Source of the DNA: Brenneria rubrifaciens
Lineage (GTDB): Bacteria > Pseudomonadota > Gammaproteobacteria > Enterobacterales > Enterobacteriaceae
Length of the DNA stretch: 64,000 bases
Assembly (NCBI RefSeq): GCF_005484945.1
Contig: NZ_CP034035.1
Span: 372,001-436,000 of the forward strand
Direction of reading: 5' to 3'
The notes under the pieces were generated by a model. The model had not been told where the DNA came from. It saw only the letters and a program-made list of their open reading frames with translations, and did no database searches. This document shows, in pieces, positions 47,655-56,095 of the stretch; position 1 is the stretch's first letter, and each line of letters opens with the position of its first letter. The position numbers were made by a program, and so were the translations under genes.

Positions 47655-47689
47655 CTTTTCAATTCCTGAATGGCACAGGAATTGAAAAG
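47655..47689. repeat. perfect 14-bp hairpin
   Basis: CTTTTCAATTCCTG and its exact complement enclose a 7-nt loop. It lies 130 bp before the IS left end. Without a T tract it is not an obvious terminator. Confidence 0.7.
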
Positions 47690-47892
47690 CCATAAAAACA
47701 CGCCCAGTACGTTAGTATGGTTTCTGCCATGTCGAAAGAAACGTTCTGTAATACTTGAATTATTCAGATCTTCATCTATATACAGTATGAGTCATTTGTT
47801 GTGTTAATGGCCCATTAATTGTGACCTGCTCCCCGTTGATTAATACACACCGATGTTAGTAATGTCTTCATAAGTCACATGAGGACGTCACC

Positions 47893-48156
47893 ATGAAGAA
47901 GCGTTTTTCCGACGAACAGATCATCAGTATCCTCCGCGAGGCCGAAGCCGGGGTTTCTGCCCGGGAACTCTGCCGCAAGCATGCTATTTCAGACGCCACC
48001 TTTTACACATGGCGCAAGAAGTTTGGCGGCATGGAAGTCCCCGAAGTAAAGCGACTCAAGTCCCTTGAAGAGGAGAACGCCCGTCTCAAGAAGCTACTCG
48101 CTGAAGCCATGCTGGATAAGGAGGCGCTTCAGGTGGCTCTGGGCCGAAAGTTCTGA
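47893..48156 (+). CDS. IS3-family transposase OrfA
   Basis: An 87-residue HTH protein ([44 protein letters not shown]) with a C-terminal leucine-rich coiled-coil part ([22 protein letters not shown]). It binds the inverted repeats and is made both alone and fused to OrfB. GAGGACGTC precedes the ATG. The frame is intact. Confidence 0.92.
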   Translation: MKKRFSDEQIISILREAEAGVSARELCRKHAISDATFYTWRKKFGGMEVPEVKRLKSLEEENARLKKLLAEAMLDKEALQVALGRKF

Positions 48157-48179
48157 CGACAGACCAGAAGCGGGAAGCC

Positions 48180-49013
48180 GTGGAAGTCATGTGTGAGACA
48201 ACGGGTCTGTCGCAACGTCGTGCCTGCAGGCTGGCAGGCCTGTCCCTGTCAACCTGCCGTTATTCGGCCCAGCGTCCGGCTGCTGACGCGCAGCTATCCC
48301 TGCGCATCACTGAGATTGCATTTGAACGCCGCCGCTTTGGTTACCGGCGTATATGGCAGCTTCTGCGGCGTGAAGGTCTTTGCGTTAATCACAAGCGGGT
48401 TTACCGCATCTATCACCTTAATGGCCTGAGCGTAAAACGCAGACGGCGTCGTAAAGGGCTGGCGACTGAGCGGCTTCCGCTCCTGCGCCCGGATGCACCG
48501 AACCTGACCTGGTCAATGGATTTTGTCATGGATGCACTCTGCAGCGGTCGCCGGATTAAGTGCCTTACCTGTGTGGATGATTTCACGAAGGAGTGCCTGA
48601 CGATCACCACAGCATTCGGGATTACAGGCGTGCAAGTGACACGCATTCTGGACAGCATTGCGCTGTTTCGTGGCTACCCTGCGACGATAAGAACCGATCA
48701 GGGCCCGGAGTTTACCTGCCGCGCTCTCGATCAATGGGCCTTTGAGCATGGTGTTGAGTTGCGATTAATCCAGCCAGGTAAGCCAACTCAGAACGGATTT
48801 ATTGAGAGCTTTAACGGTCGCTTTCGGGATGAGTGCCTGAATGAGCACTGGTTCAGCGATATTCTTCATGCCCGGAAAATTATCAATGACTGGCGGCAGG
48901 ACTATAACGAGTGCAGACCTCATTCCTCGCTGAACTACCAGACACCGTCTGAATTTGCAGCAGGCTGGAGAAATGGAAAATTAGAAGGTAAACAAACCGA
49001 TATTACTAACTGA
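48180..49013 (+). CDS. IS3-family transposase OrfB
   Basis: This 277-residue DDE transposase has an HTH_21 part ([20 protein letters not shown]) and the catalytic triad in [22 protein letters not shown] and [20 protein letters not shown]. The coding frame is open upstream to about 48130 ([12 protein letters not shown]), consistent with production by frameshifting from OrfA. The C-terminus has the usual [18 protein letters not shown]. Intact. Confidence 0.93.
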   Translation: MEVMCETTGLSQRRACRLAGLSLSTCRYSAQRPAADAQLSLRITEIAFERRRFGYRRIWQLLRREGLCVNHKRVYRIYHLNGLSVKRRRRRKGLATERLPLLRPDAPNLTWSMDFVMDALCSGRRIKCLTCVDDFTKECLTITTAFGITGVQVTRILDSIALFRGYPATIRTDQGPEFTCRALDQWAFEHGVELRLIQPGKPTQNGFIESFNGRFRDECLNEHWFSDILHARKIINDWRQDYNECRPHSSLNYQTPSEFAAGWRNGKLEGKQTDITN

Positions 49014-49084
49014 TCGTTGTATCTAACACTGGGGGCAGGTCAATTGATTACTCTGACATTATTAATATTTTAAAAGGAGAAAGA

Positions 49085-49273
49085 ATGTCTAAATCAGACT
49101 GGGACTTTGTAAACAAAGATCAAGACTATGAATTAAATGATCTTTTAAGCAAGCATGGCTATCGCGAGACAGCAGCAAACAGAACATTGTTAAAAAACAA
49201 TCTTCCTTCAAATACAAAACATGGCGATGTTAAAAACATCATTCATAAAATTAAAGGGTTAGAGAAAAAATAA
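49085..49273 (+). CDS. small 62-residue protein, unknown
   Basis: The ATG at 49085 follows AAAAGGAGAAAGA, an excellent ribosome site. The encoded peptide (SKSDWDFVNKDQDYELNDLLSKHGYRETAANR...) is hydrophilic and lysine-rich. It lies directly downstream of the IS insertion, which may have separated it from its promoter. AT-rich like phage-derived small genes. I recognise no family. Confidence 0.55.
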   Translation: MSKSDWDFVNKDQDYELNDLLSKHGYRETAANRTLLKNNLPSNTKHGDVKNIIHKIKGLEKK

Positions 49274-49353
49274 TTTTTAAAAAATTATATAAGCCGTTAC
49301 AAAGTAATATTTTGCCGCGGCTTATTCTATTTCCATTGGTGCATCAGTCTGGC

Positions 49354-50613
49354 TCAGGCAACCTTAATCGACTTCTCAAAGCGATAAGCCGGGATGAACT
49401 GATGCAGGCAGGCGTCGAGATAGTCCGACCACCATTGCATCATCTGCGTGCGTTCGTCGAGGTGCTCCGCCTTGTGGATATAGGCGGCGCGAACGTGGTT
49501 ACGCTCTTGATGGCTCATCTGCCGCTCCACGGCATCTTTTGACCAGCGACCTGATTCAATCAACGCGCTACAGGCCATTGTGCGGAAGCCATGTCCGCAA
49601 ATGTCCACCTGTGTATCATAGCCCATCGTGCGCAGCGCCTTGTTGATGGTGTTCTCACTCATTGGCTTACGTGGATCGTGATCGCCGGGAAAGAGTAAAT
49701 CCCCGTTGCCGGACAACAGTTTTAGCTGCTTCAGTACCGTTACCGCCTGTTTTGACAGCGGCACCAGATGCGGCGTTTTCATTTTTGCGCCCCGCTCTGA
49801 GTGACGCACGCCAGCTATAGGCTCACGCTGTGCGGGAAGTGTCCACATGGCGTTATCCAGATCGATCTCCGTCCAACGGGCAAAACGCAATTCACTGGAG
49901 CGGATAAAGATCAGCAAATTAAGCTGTACCGCCAACCTTGTTAGCAGCCTGCCGGAATAGCCTTCGATTCGTTCCAGCAGTTCCGGCAATTTTTCCAGCG
50001 GCAGGGCAGGGTAATGGTTTTTCGGTGGTGGGGTGATAGCGCCGCAGAGGTCATTGGCCGGATTGCTGGCAATCAGTCCTTCCTGTACGGCGTAACGCAT
50101 GATGACTGTCGTGCGTTGCTGTATCCGTGCAGCCGTTTCCAGACAGCCCTTTTTCTCCGCTACCCGTAGCGGGATCAGGAGATCTGCGGTTTTCAGGTCG
50201 GTGATAAGGGTATTGCCGATGAGCGGGAAAACGTGCAATTCCAGTGAGCGCAAGACTTTGGCGGTGTGTGCCTCAGTCCAGCGAATATTCGCGGCCACCC
50301 ACTGACGGGCAATGGCTTCAAAGGTATTGCCGTTTTTCTTCGCCTGTTTGTCGTGCTGTTTTTTTAAGCCGGGATCGTCCCCCGCGCTGAGAATAGTCCG
50401 GGATTCTTCACGCAGTTTACGGGCATTTGCCAGCGAGACAGTCGGGTAAGCGCCAAACGCCAGCTTCTTCTCCTTGCCGCCGAAGCGGTACTTAAGATGC
50501 CAGAGCTTGGAACCGTTAGGTTTGATCAGCAGGTATAAGCCCTGCGCGTCGCTGAGTTTGTAAGGTTTATCGAGCGGCTTGGCGTTGCGGATGGCGGTAT
50601 CAGTCAGAGGCAT
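49354..50613 (-). CDS. P4-type (CP4-57 family) site-specific integrase, intact
   Basis: This 419-residue tyrosine recombinase has the N-terminal DUF4102-type domain (DTAIRNAKPLDKPYKLSDAQGLYL), then the core-binding region and catalytic part: Arg in FIRSSELRFARW, HxxR in CGHGFRTMACS, the SHQERNHVRAAY block with the nucleophile Tyr. It catalyses integration and excision at tRNA 3' ends. Its start lies 164 bp from a tRNA-Phe-like core, so tRNA-Phe is the likely target. A decayed paralogue sits at the other end of the island. The ATG at 50613 starts the conserved domain. Confidence 0.95.
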   Translation of the reverse strand: MPLTDTAIRNAKPLDKPYKLSDAQGLYLLIKPNGSKLWHLKYRFGGKEKKLAFGAYPTVSLANARKLREESRTILSAGDDPGLKKQHDKQAKKNGNTFEAIARQWVAANIRWTEAHTAKVLRSLELHVFPLIGNTLITDLKTADLLIPLRVAEKKGCLETAARIQQRTTVIMRYAVQEGLIASNPANDLCGAITPPPKNHYPALPLEKLPELLERIEGYSGRLLTRLAVQLNLLIFIRSSELRFARWTEIDLDNAMWTLPAQREPIAGVRHSERGAKMKTPHLVPLSKQAVTVLKQLKLLSGNGDLLFPGDHDPRKPMSENTINKALRTMGYDTQVDICGHGFRTMACSALIESGRWSKDAVERQMSHQERNHVRAAYIHKAEHLDERTQMMQWWSDYLDACLHQFIPAYRFEKSIKVA

Positions 50614-50683
50614 GGCGGGGGCTCCGTAGTTTATCGAACCGACAGGCCCCCAATTAAGCCCCCAAAAACTACGGATGTCAAAA

Positions 50684-50714
50684 AATCTGGTAGTACCTTG
50701 AGGTACTCCAGATT
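50684..50714. repeat. inverted repeat near the att core
   Basis: AATCTGG.AGTACC pairs with GGTACT.CCAGATT around a 4-nt TTGA loop, with one unpaired base in the left arm, followed by TTTTC. It could be a terminator or part of the recombination region. Confidence 0.55.
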
Positions 50715-50776
50715 TTCATCAACTTACTGATTTTTCTATGTTCCCGGACGCATAGGAACGTCCCAAAACAAAAATA

Positions 50777-50796
50777 TGGTGCCCGGACTCGGGATC
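50777..50796 (-). repeat. tRNA-Phe 3'-end-like attachment core, copy 2
   Basis: On the minus strand it reads GATCCCGAGTCCGGGCACCA, differing at one position from the tRNA-Phe 3' end. The same core with one further change lies at 33274-33294 in the same orientation. The neighbouring bases do not continue as a tRNA, so this is an att copy, not the gene. Confidence 0.78.
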
Positions 50797-51031
50797 ATTC
50801 AGCTTTCTATTAAGTTGAAATACAGCATAAATTTTAACCGCATCTATTGTCAAGACCCGTGGATTGACCCGTATTTTAATAGATAGATCAGAATGATGGG
50901 TCACATGCGATAAAGAAATGCCCGGTTCGTTTCTTTGGTTCGATTCCCTATGATACCGATAAATCGTAATGACATTAGCGTTACGGTTGCTGTATGATTA
51001 ATATCCAGAGAGTAGGCCGGAGGATAACATC

Positions 51032-52352
<1,321 letters not shown>

Positions 52353-52392
52353 TACCTGGCACCGTGGGTGTTGGATCTAAAGGGGAGAATTA

Positions 52393-53400
52393 ATGGAAAT
52401 TGGTGAGTCGGTTGTCAAAGCAGTCATACTCCATCAGGTTGGAAACCGCTTGAGAGAGGAATCTTTGGTTTTGGCGGATAAATGCTTCGCCATTACAGAT
52501 AGCATTTCTAACGTCATACTTGGCGGTTACTTACGTGGAATAGTCAGCGACAAGAATCAATATGTGCTGAGCCACGAGAGTGATATGGCGCTAAACGATG
52601 TGGCACATCATGCCTCGGGATTTTTTAGCAAAAAAATATCTTTTGAAGATCTGTCGAAAAATCTGGCCACTCACTTATATTCCTCTGCCCATCACCCCAA
52701 CATTGCGTCTGGCGATCTTTTTGTGATTCTGTTTGATAAGCTTAAAGTGGGTGATGTATATCGTTCTGCAATTGGAATCTACAAGTCAGAATCAAAGCAG
52801 CAGTATTTGTCAGCCCGCATAGACGGAAAAATACAGCAACTCGAAGTCTCCAGCGGCATAAATCCCGATTTGATTGACAAGGGGGCTCTGATTGTTGATG
52901 GTACCGATATTATCTATGCCATTGATAGGCTCAGTAGTCGAACAAAATACTGGGTTGATGACTTTTTGAAGGCAAAGCAGATTCCCAATGAAAGCACTAA
53001 GTCAGCCGTCGCTACCGGATTGATAGAGAAGGTTCGTGAAAATATTGAAAGCCCTGTAGCGCGACAAGAGTTTTGTCGGGAAGTCATTGCCTTGTGCTCA
53101 GACAAAGACAATGTGCTGGGTGAAGAAATCAGGGAAGTGTCTGAAAAATATGTATCTCCTGATGTATGGGACAAGGAATTAGACCGACTGGTTGAACGCA
53201 AAGGATTGGTTGATACAAAAGACATGAGTGTATCTGCAAAAAGCCTTCAGACCAAGTTGAATAGAATATTCAATCGCATCAACTTAGGTAACGATATTAG
53301 CTTGATAATCCCTGGCGACCTTTCATTTAGTGACGTGGAGTTCAAGCTCGATGGCAAATCCATAAAAATAAATGTAACTTTGGAGAGAAAAAATGGGTGA
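52393..53400 (+). CDS. NdpA/NA37-like nucleoid-associated-type protein, first gene of a three-gene operon
   Basis: This 335-residue protein starts with VKAVILHQVGNRLREESLVL and has GDLFVILFDKLKVGDVYRSAIGIYKSESKQQYL. This is the pattern of the NA37/YejK family, whose members bind the nucleoid and are also found in defence islands. About 220-300 is charged and helical. AAAGGGGAG precedes the ATG. It overlaps the next gene by 8 bp, and that gene overlaps the third by 4 bp, so the three are almost certainly translated together. Its role in this operon is unknown; DNA recognition is my inference. Confidence 0.65.
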   Translation: MEIGESVVKAVILHQVGNRLREESLVLADKCFAITDSISNVILGGYLRGIVSDKNQYVLSHESDMALNDVAHHASGFFSKKISFEDLSKNLATHLYSSAHHPNIASGDLFVILFDKLKVGDVYRSAIGIYKSESKQQYLSARIDGKIQQLEVSSGINPDLIDKGALIVDGTDIIYAIDRLSSRTKYWVDDFLKAKQIPNESTKSAVATGLIEKVRENIESPVARQEFCREVIALCSDKDNVLGEEIREVSEKYVSPDVWDKELDRLVERKGLVDTKDMSVSAKSLQTKLNRIFNRINLGNDISLIIPGDLSFSDVEFKLDGKSIKINVTLERKNG

Positions 53401-54319
53401 GCCGTCGAAAACCTCTGGTGAGAATGGAGAAAAAATCACAGAAGAACTCTTGAGGTTGATTGGATGGAACAATCTGTTGAAAGGTGTCAGCGTACCTTGC
53501 ATAAATAAATCTCATAACCGAGAGAAAACTCACGGAAATGACTTTATTTTTATCTATGACAATCCACTTCATGATAGTCGGACTGATGTTGTATATATCT
53601 CATCTAAAAATGCAAAAAAAGGCTACCCTAAAGGGGATCAAGGTGTCAGGACGGCATTCAAAAAACACTTGTCCGAGCTTGATGAGATTGTCTCCTGCTC
53701 AAAAATAAGCGCTGAGATCTCACAGAAACTACAAACCTTCCAAGGCCGCAGGCAGAAAAAACATGTGGGCCTTCTTGTTTGGCTGCATGGGGACAGCGAA
53801 AATTTAGAAAAAGACATCAAACCGGCCTTAAGCAACGTACAGCTTGACTTATCCTCAAATTGCCCACTCTATCTATTAGATATGTCACGCGCCTCGTTCA
53901 TTAAAGAAGCAATTAGCCATTTCAGGGCCATCAAGCAGGGGAAAGAGTATAGTTTTTATTATCCAAAACTTGGGAATGTGATTGCCTCTCCAGATGAACG
54001 ATATGGTGATGTACTACCAATAGAACTCATAGCTTCCGATCTCATTCCCATTAGATTCACTCTGGGAGAAAGGCCTTCTCTGTGTCTATATGTCAAACAA
54101 GCTTTCTCGGAAGAATCCCTCAAGAAAATTTGCAGTCTGGCTTTCGACTTCGCTGACGGATGGGTTGAAGACATATTTATTGGCCTAGAAAGCTACCACC
54201 CTGCGGATGACAAGCAAGCAAAAGATGCTGTTCTGATGGCTTACCAAGAGAGGAAAGCACGTATTAAAGTGTTTTGCTATAAAAAATCTCTCCTTGATCT
54301 TCTGGAGTACGGATTATGA
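53393..54319 (+). CDS. predicted restriction-endonuclease-like (PD-(D/E)XK-type) protein
   Basis: This 308-residue protein begins GENGEKITEELLRLIGWNNLL, then KTHGNDFIFIYDN and TDVVYISSKNAKKGY. A helix carrying Glu, followed by D...(S)SK on a strand, is the usual PD-(D/E)XK pattern. The rest (HVGLLVWLHGDSENL, CPLYLLDMSRASFIKEA) has no motif I know. Position in a tight operon with an NA37-like protein and an unknown, inside accessory DNA rich in toxin-antitoxin modules, suggests anti-phage or anti-plasmid activity. The nuclease call is from motif reading alone. Confidence 0.6.
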   Translation: MGEPSKTSGENGEKITEELLRLIGWNNLLKGVSVPCINKSHNREKTHGNDFIFIYDNPLHDSRTDVVYISSKNAKKGYPKGDQGVRTAFKKHLSELDEIVSCSKISAEISQKLQTFQGRRQKKHVGLLVWLHGDSENLEKDIKPALSNVQLDLSSNCPLYLLDMSRASFIKEAISHFRAIKQGKEYSFYYPKLGNVIASPDERYGDVLPIELIASDLIPIRFTLGERPSLCLYVKQAFSEESLKKICSLAFDFADGWVEDIFIGLESYHPADDKQAKDAVLMAYQERKARIKVFCYKKSLLDLLEYGL

Positions 54320-55452
54320 ACACACCGAGCAGACAAGCCCCTGCCAAACAATTTGATTATGAGCGAGCCATGCTATGGGGGGATCGCTTGAGAGTACTGC
54401 TCAATAGCGAGCACATTAGTAATGGTGAAATCACAGAGACACTCAAGGAGAAAGGGATATTTATAGGCAGCACCAACAAATCGGATACTGTACCACTTTT
54501 GAGTGCTTCTTTGTTAACTCCGGCCGAATTCAAGATGCTTGTTGAAAAGTCCTTTACTCGAGAATCAGGAAAAAAGTATTCGTCTTGCAATTTTAAACTG
54601 ACATCTCCAAGTGCCGACTGGAAGTCGGAAATTCTTAATAACTTCGATTCAGCTATTGGGGGCATTAAAATTGAAGATGATCGTGAATTTGCTTCCGAAC
54701 CCTCTATTTCGGTTGACCCTGATGGAAATGTCCTGATTTCATATTCCTTACGAGTGCTAGATTTCAGCAAAGACTGGATAGAGCAGGAGGTTGTTTATCC
54801 GGGGGAAATACTGCTTAAACAATCTGGTAGCGGTTTGGAAATTGAGGTCAACAGATTCAGAACATCCAAGGACACCAATAAGCTTAACGATGCCATTACT
54901 GGGGCCATCGGTAAATTCTACAAATCAAAAGGTGTAACATCGAACGAACAACCTGAATCTATTTTTTTTAATGACTTCACGAACAGTGAACGTATCCGTT
55001 TCTTTCTGCAATTGACATCTGTTAATACTCCTGATTTCTCTTTCAAGGAGATCGGTAACTTCGAGATCATTCGAGATCAGGAGGCCGGGGCACTGCCGAA
55101 AGAACAACGAATTGAGTGGATGGAAGGTCATGTCAACAAAATACAGATAAAAGGTAGTGATCTTGGGAAAATATTCCTTCTCCATGAACCAAGCTACTAC
55201 CAATATTACTATTTGATAAAAATGACAGCTACATATGCTTTCAAATTTGGCGCAAATACTGGCGACTGTGGTGTTGAATTTTCATTTTCAGGAAAAACTT
55301 CAAGAGATGACGATTACTCTGGAACCACATTCGATTTCAGTATCGAACGACTATCGCGACTAGAGGAAGGAAGTAAAAATCAGGTAAGAAAAGCGATCAT
55401 TCAAAAAATTCAGGAAGCAAGGGATACTGCTTTCAAGCATGTAAAGCCGTAG
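54316..55452 (+). CDS. 378-residue protein of unknown family, third gene of the operon
   Basis: The ATG overlaps the upstream stop (ATGA at 54316-54319). The protein is soluble. It starts with a short helical part (YERAMLWGDRLRVLLNSEHISNGEITETLKEKGIFIG), which might be a small DNA- or partner-binding domain, and continues as a largely beta-type sequence (ISVDPDGNVLISYSLRVLD, IQIKGSDLGKIFLLHEPSYYQYYYLIKMTA). No catalytic motif is visible. It may be a sensor or partner of the nuclease-like protein before it. It is followed by IS66 remnants, so the operon ends here. Confidence 0.7.
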   Translation: MNTPSRQAPAKQFDYERAMLWGDRLRVLLNSEHISNGEITETLKEKGIFIGSTNKSDTVPLLSASLLTPAEFKMLVEKSFTRESGKKYSSCNFKLTSPSADWKSEILNNFDSAIGGIKIEDDREFASEPSISVDPDGNVLISYSLRVLDFSKDWIEQEVVYPGEILLKQSGSGLEIEVNRFRTSKDTNKLNDAITGAIGKFYKSKGVTSNEQPESIFFNDFTNSERIRFFLQLTSVNTPDFSFKEIGNFEIIRDQEAGALPKEQRIEWMEGHVNKIQIKGSDLGKIFLLHEPSYYQYYYLIKMTATYAFKFGANTGDCGVEFSFSGKTSRDDDYSGTTFDFSIERLSRLEEGSKNQVRKAIIQKIQEARDTAFKHVKP

Positions 55453-55492
55453 TCGTCGATGTGCCAGAAGCTTCATTCGGTGGAACTGTATA

Positions 55493-55638
55493 CGAAGCGT
55501 CCGGTGAACTCATATTGCTAACAAAACTCTGCTGCCACACGCTGCCCTCATTCAATAAAACGAACCTGAGGTAATATATGGCAAAACGGTATTCTCACCG
55601 TGAACGGCAGCAGCATCTCGATGCCTGGCAACAGAGCG
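55493..55638 (+). mobile_element. IS66-type left end, outer copy (interrupted)
   Basis: AAGCGTCCGGTGAACTCAT at the left resembles an IS66-family terminal repeat. A transposase-accessory start follows (ATG at 55578, AKRYSHRERQQHLDAWQQS). At 55639 it is cut exactly by the terminal repeat of a second, closely related copy. Confidence 0.75.
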
Positions 55639-55965
55639 GTAAGCGTCTGGCGAACTCATATTGTTAACAAAACTCAGCTGCCACATGCTTCCCTCACTCA
55701 ATAAAATGAACCTGAGGTCAAATATGGCAAAACGGTATTCTCACAGTGAACGGCAACAGCATCTCGACGCCTGGCAACAGAGCGGGTTAACTAAACAACA
55801 CTATTGCCGGCAACACGATTTGAACCCGGCCACCTTTTATTACTGGCTCAAACATCATCACGATGACGCTACCGTCCCCATTCCCGCAGTATTTATTCCT
55901 GCTCGCCAGGTTATGCCGGGGAATAACGACGCCGACACGGTTACGTTTGAAGGGGACGAGCGAGG
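55639..55965 (+). pseudogene. IS66-type accessory transposase gene, inner copy, truncated
   Basis: The copy starts with GTAAGCGTCTGGCGAACTCA. The ATG at 55724 opens AKRYSHSERQQHLDAWQQSG, then NPATFYYWLKHHH as in IS66 OrfA/TnpA proteins. Similarity ends near residue 75 (DADTVTF). The frame then runs into unrelated DNA, where another frame ends IKHFLVGADTIKVIETDLKD at 56075. TnpB and TnpC are missing, so it cannot move on its own. Confidence 0.75.
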
Positions 55966-56095
55966 TATGCATGCTCACCCGAATAAAACATTTTCTTGTT
56001 GGTGCGGATACGATAAAGGTTATCGAGACGGACCTGAAGGATATGGATATTTTTCAGGGCTTCAAAGTCGATGACTGACTTTATTCAAAAATATA

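Larger units (their letters stand above)
46727..47821. other. gene-free stretch with strong secondary structure
   Basis: No protein gene is supported over about 1.1 kb. The first part has a short decayed frame (KALQALSEDEHRFVDLSRSQ, near 46830-46925) without homology that I can name. The second part holds the long imperfect palindrome and the hairpin listed separately. High GC, many CGCG words. Confidence 0.5.
47822..49042 (+). mobile_element. IS3-family element, 1221 bp, with 4-bp target duplication
   Basis: The ends are TGACCTGCTCCCCGTTGATT on the left and, read inward from 49042, TGACCTGCCCCCAGTGTTAG. The flanks are ATTG at 47818-47821 and ATTG at 49043-49046, a 4-bp target duplication. 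Both genes look intact, so this is a recent and possibly active copy. A 4-bp duplication is typical of the IS407 group. Confidence 0.93.
33274..50796. mobile_element. 17.5-kb genomic island between two tRNA-Phe-type att cores
   Basis: Direct copies of the tRNA-Phe 3'-end-like core lie at 33274-33294 and 50777-50796. An intact P4-type integrase with its start just inside the right copy reads inward. The enclosed DNA carries an accessory biosynthetic cluster, plasmid-like remnants, a DUF29 gene and an IS. I infer a discrete integrated element in a tandem array, with an older, decayed element to the left. Confidence 0.65.
50614..51031. other. attachment region and AT-rich spacer right of the integrase
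   Basis: This holds the hairpin at 50684-50714, the att core at 50777-50796 and, further right, AT-rich DNA with the promoter of the TacAT-type module. No gene is visible. Confidence 0.5.

Noticed and set aside
47180..47700. Protein genes in the GC-rich stretch left of the IS
   Set aside because: Frames up to 163 residues exist on both strands but are Pro/Arg-rich, overlap each other and follow the inverted-repeat structure, not codon use.
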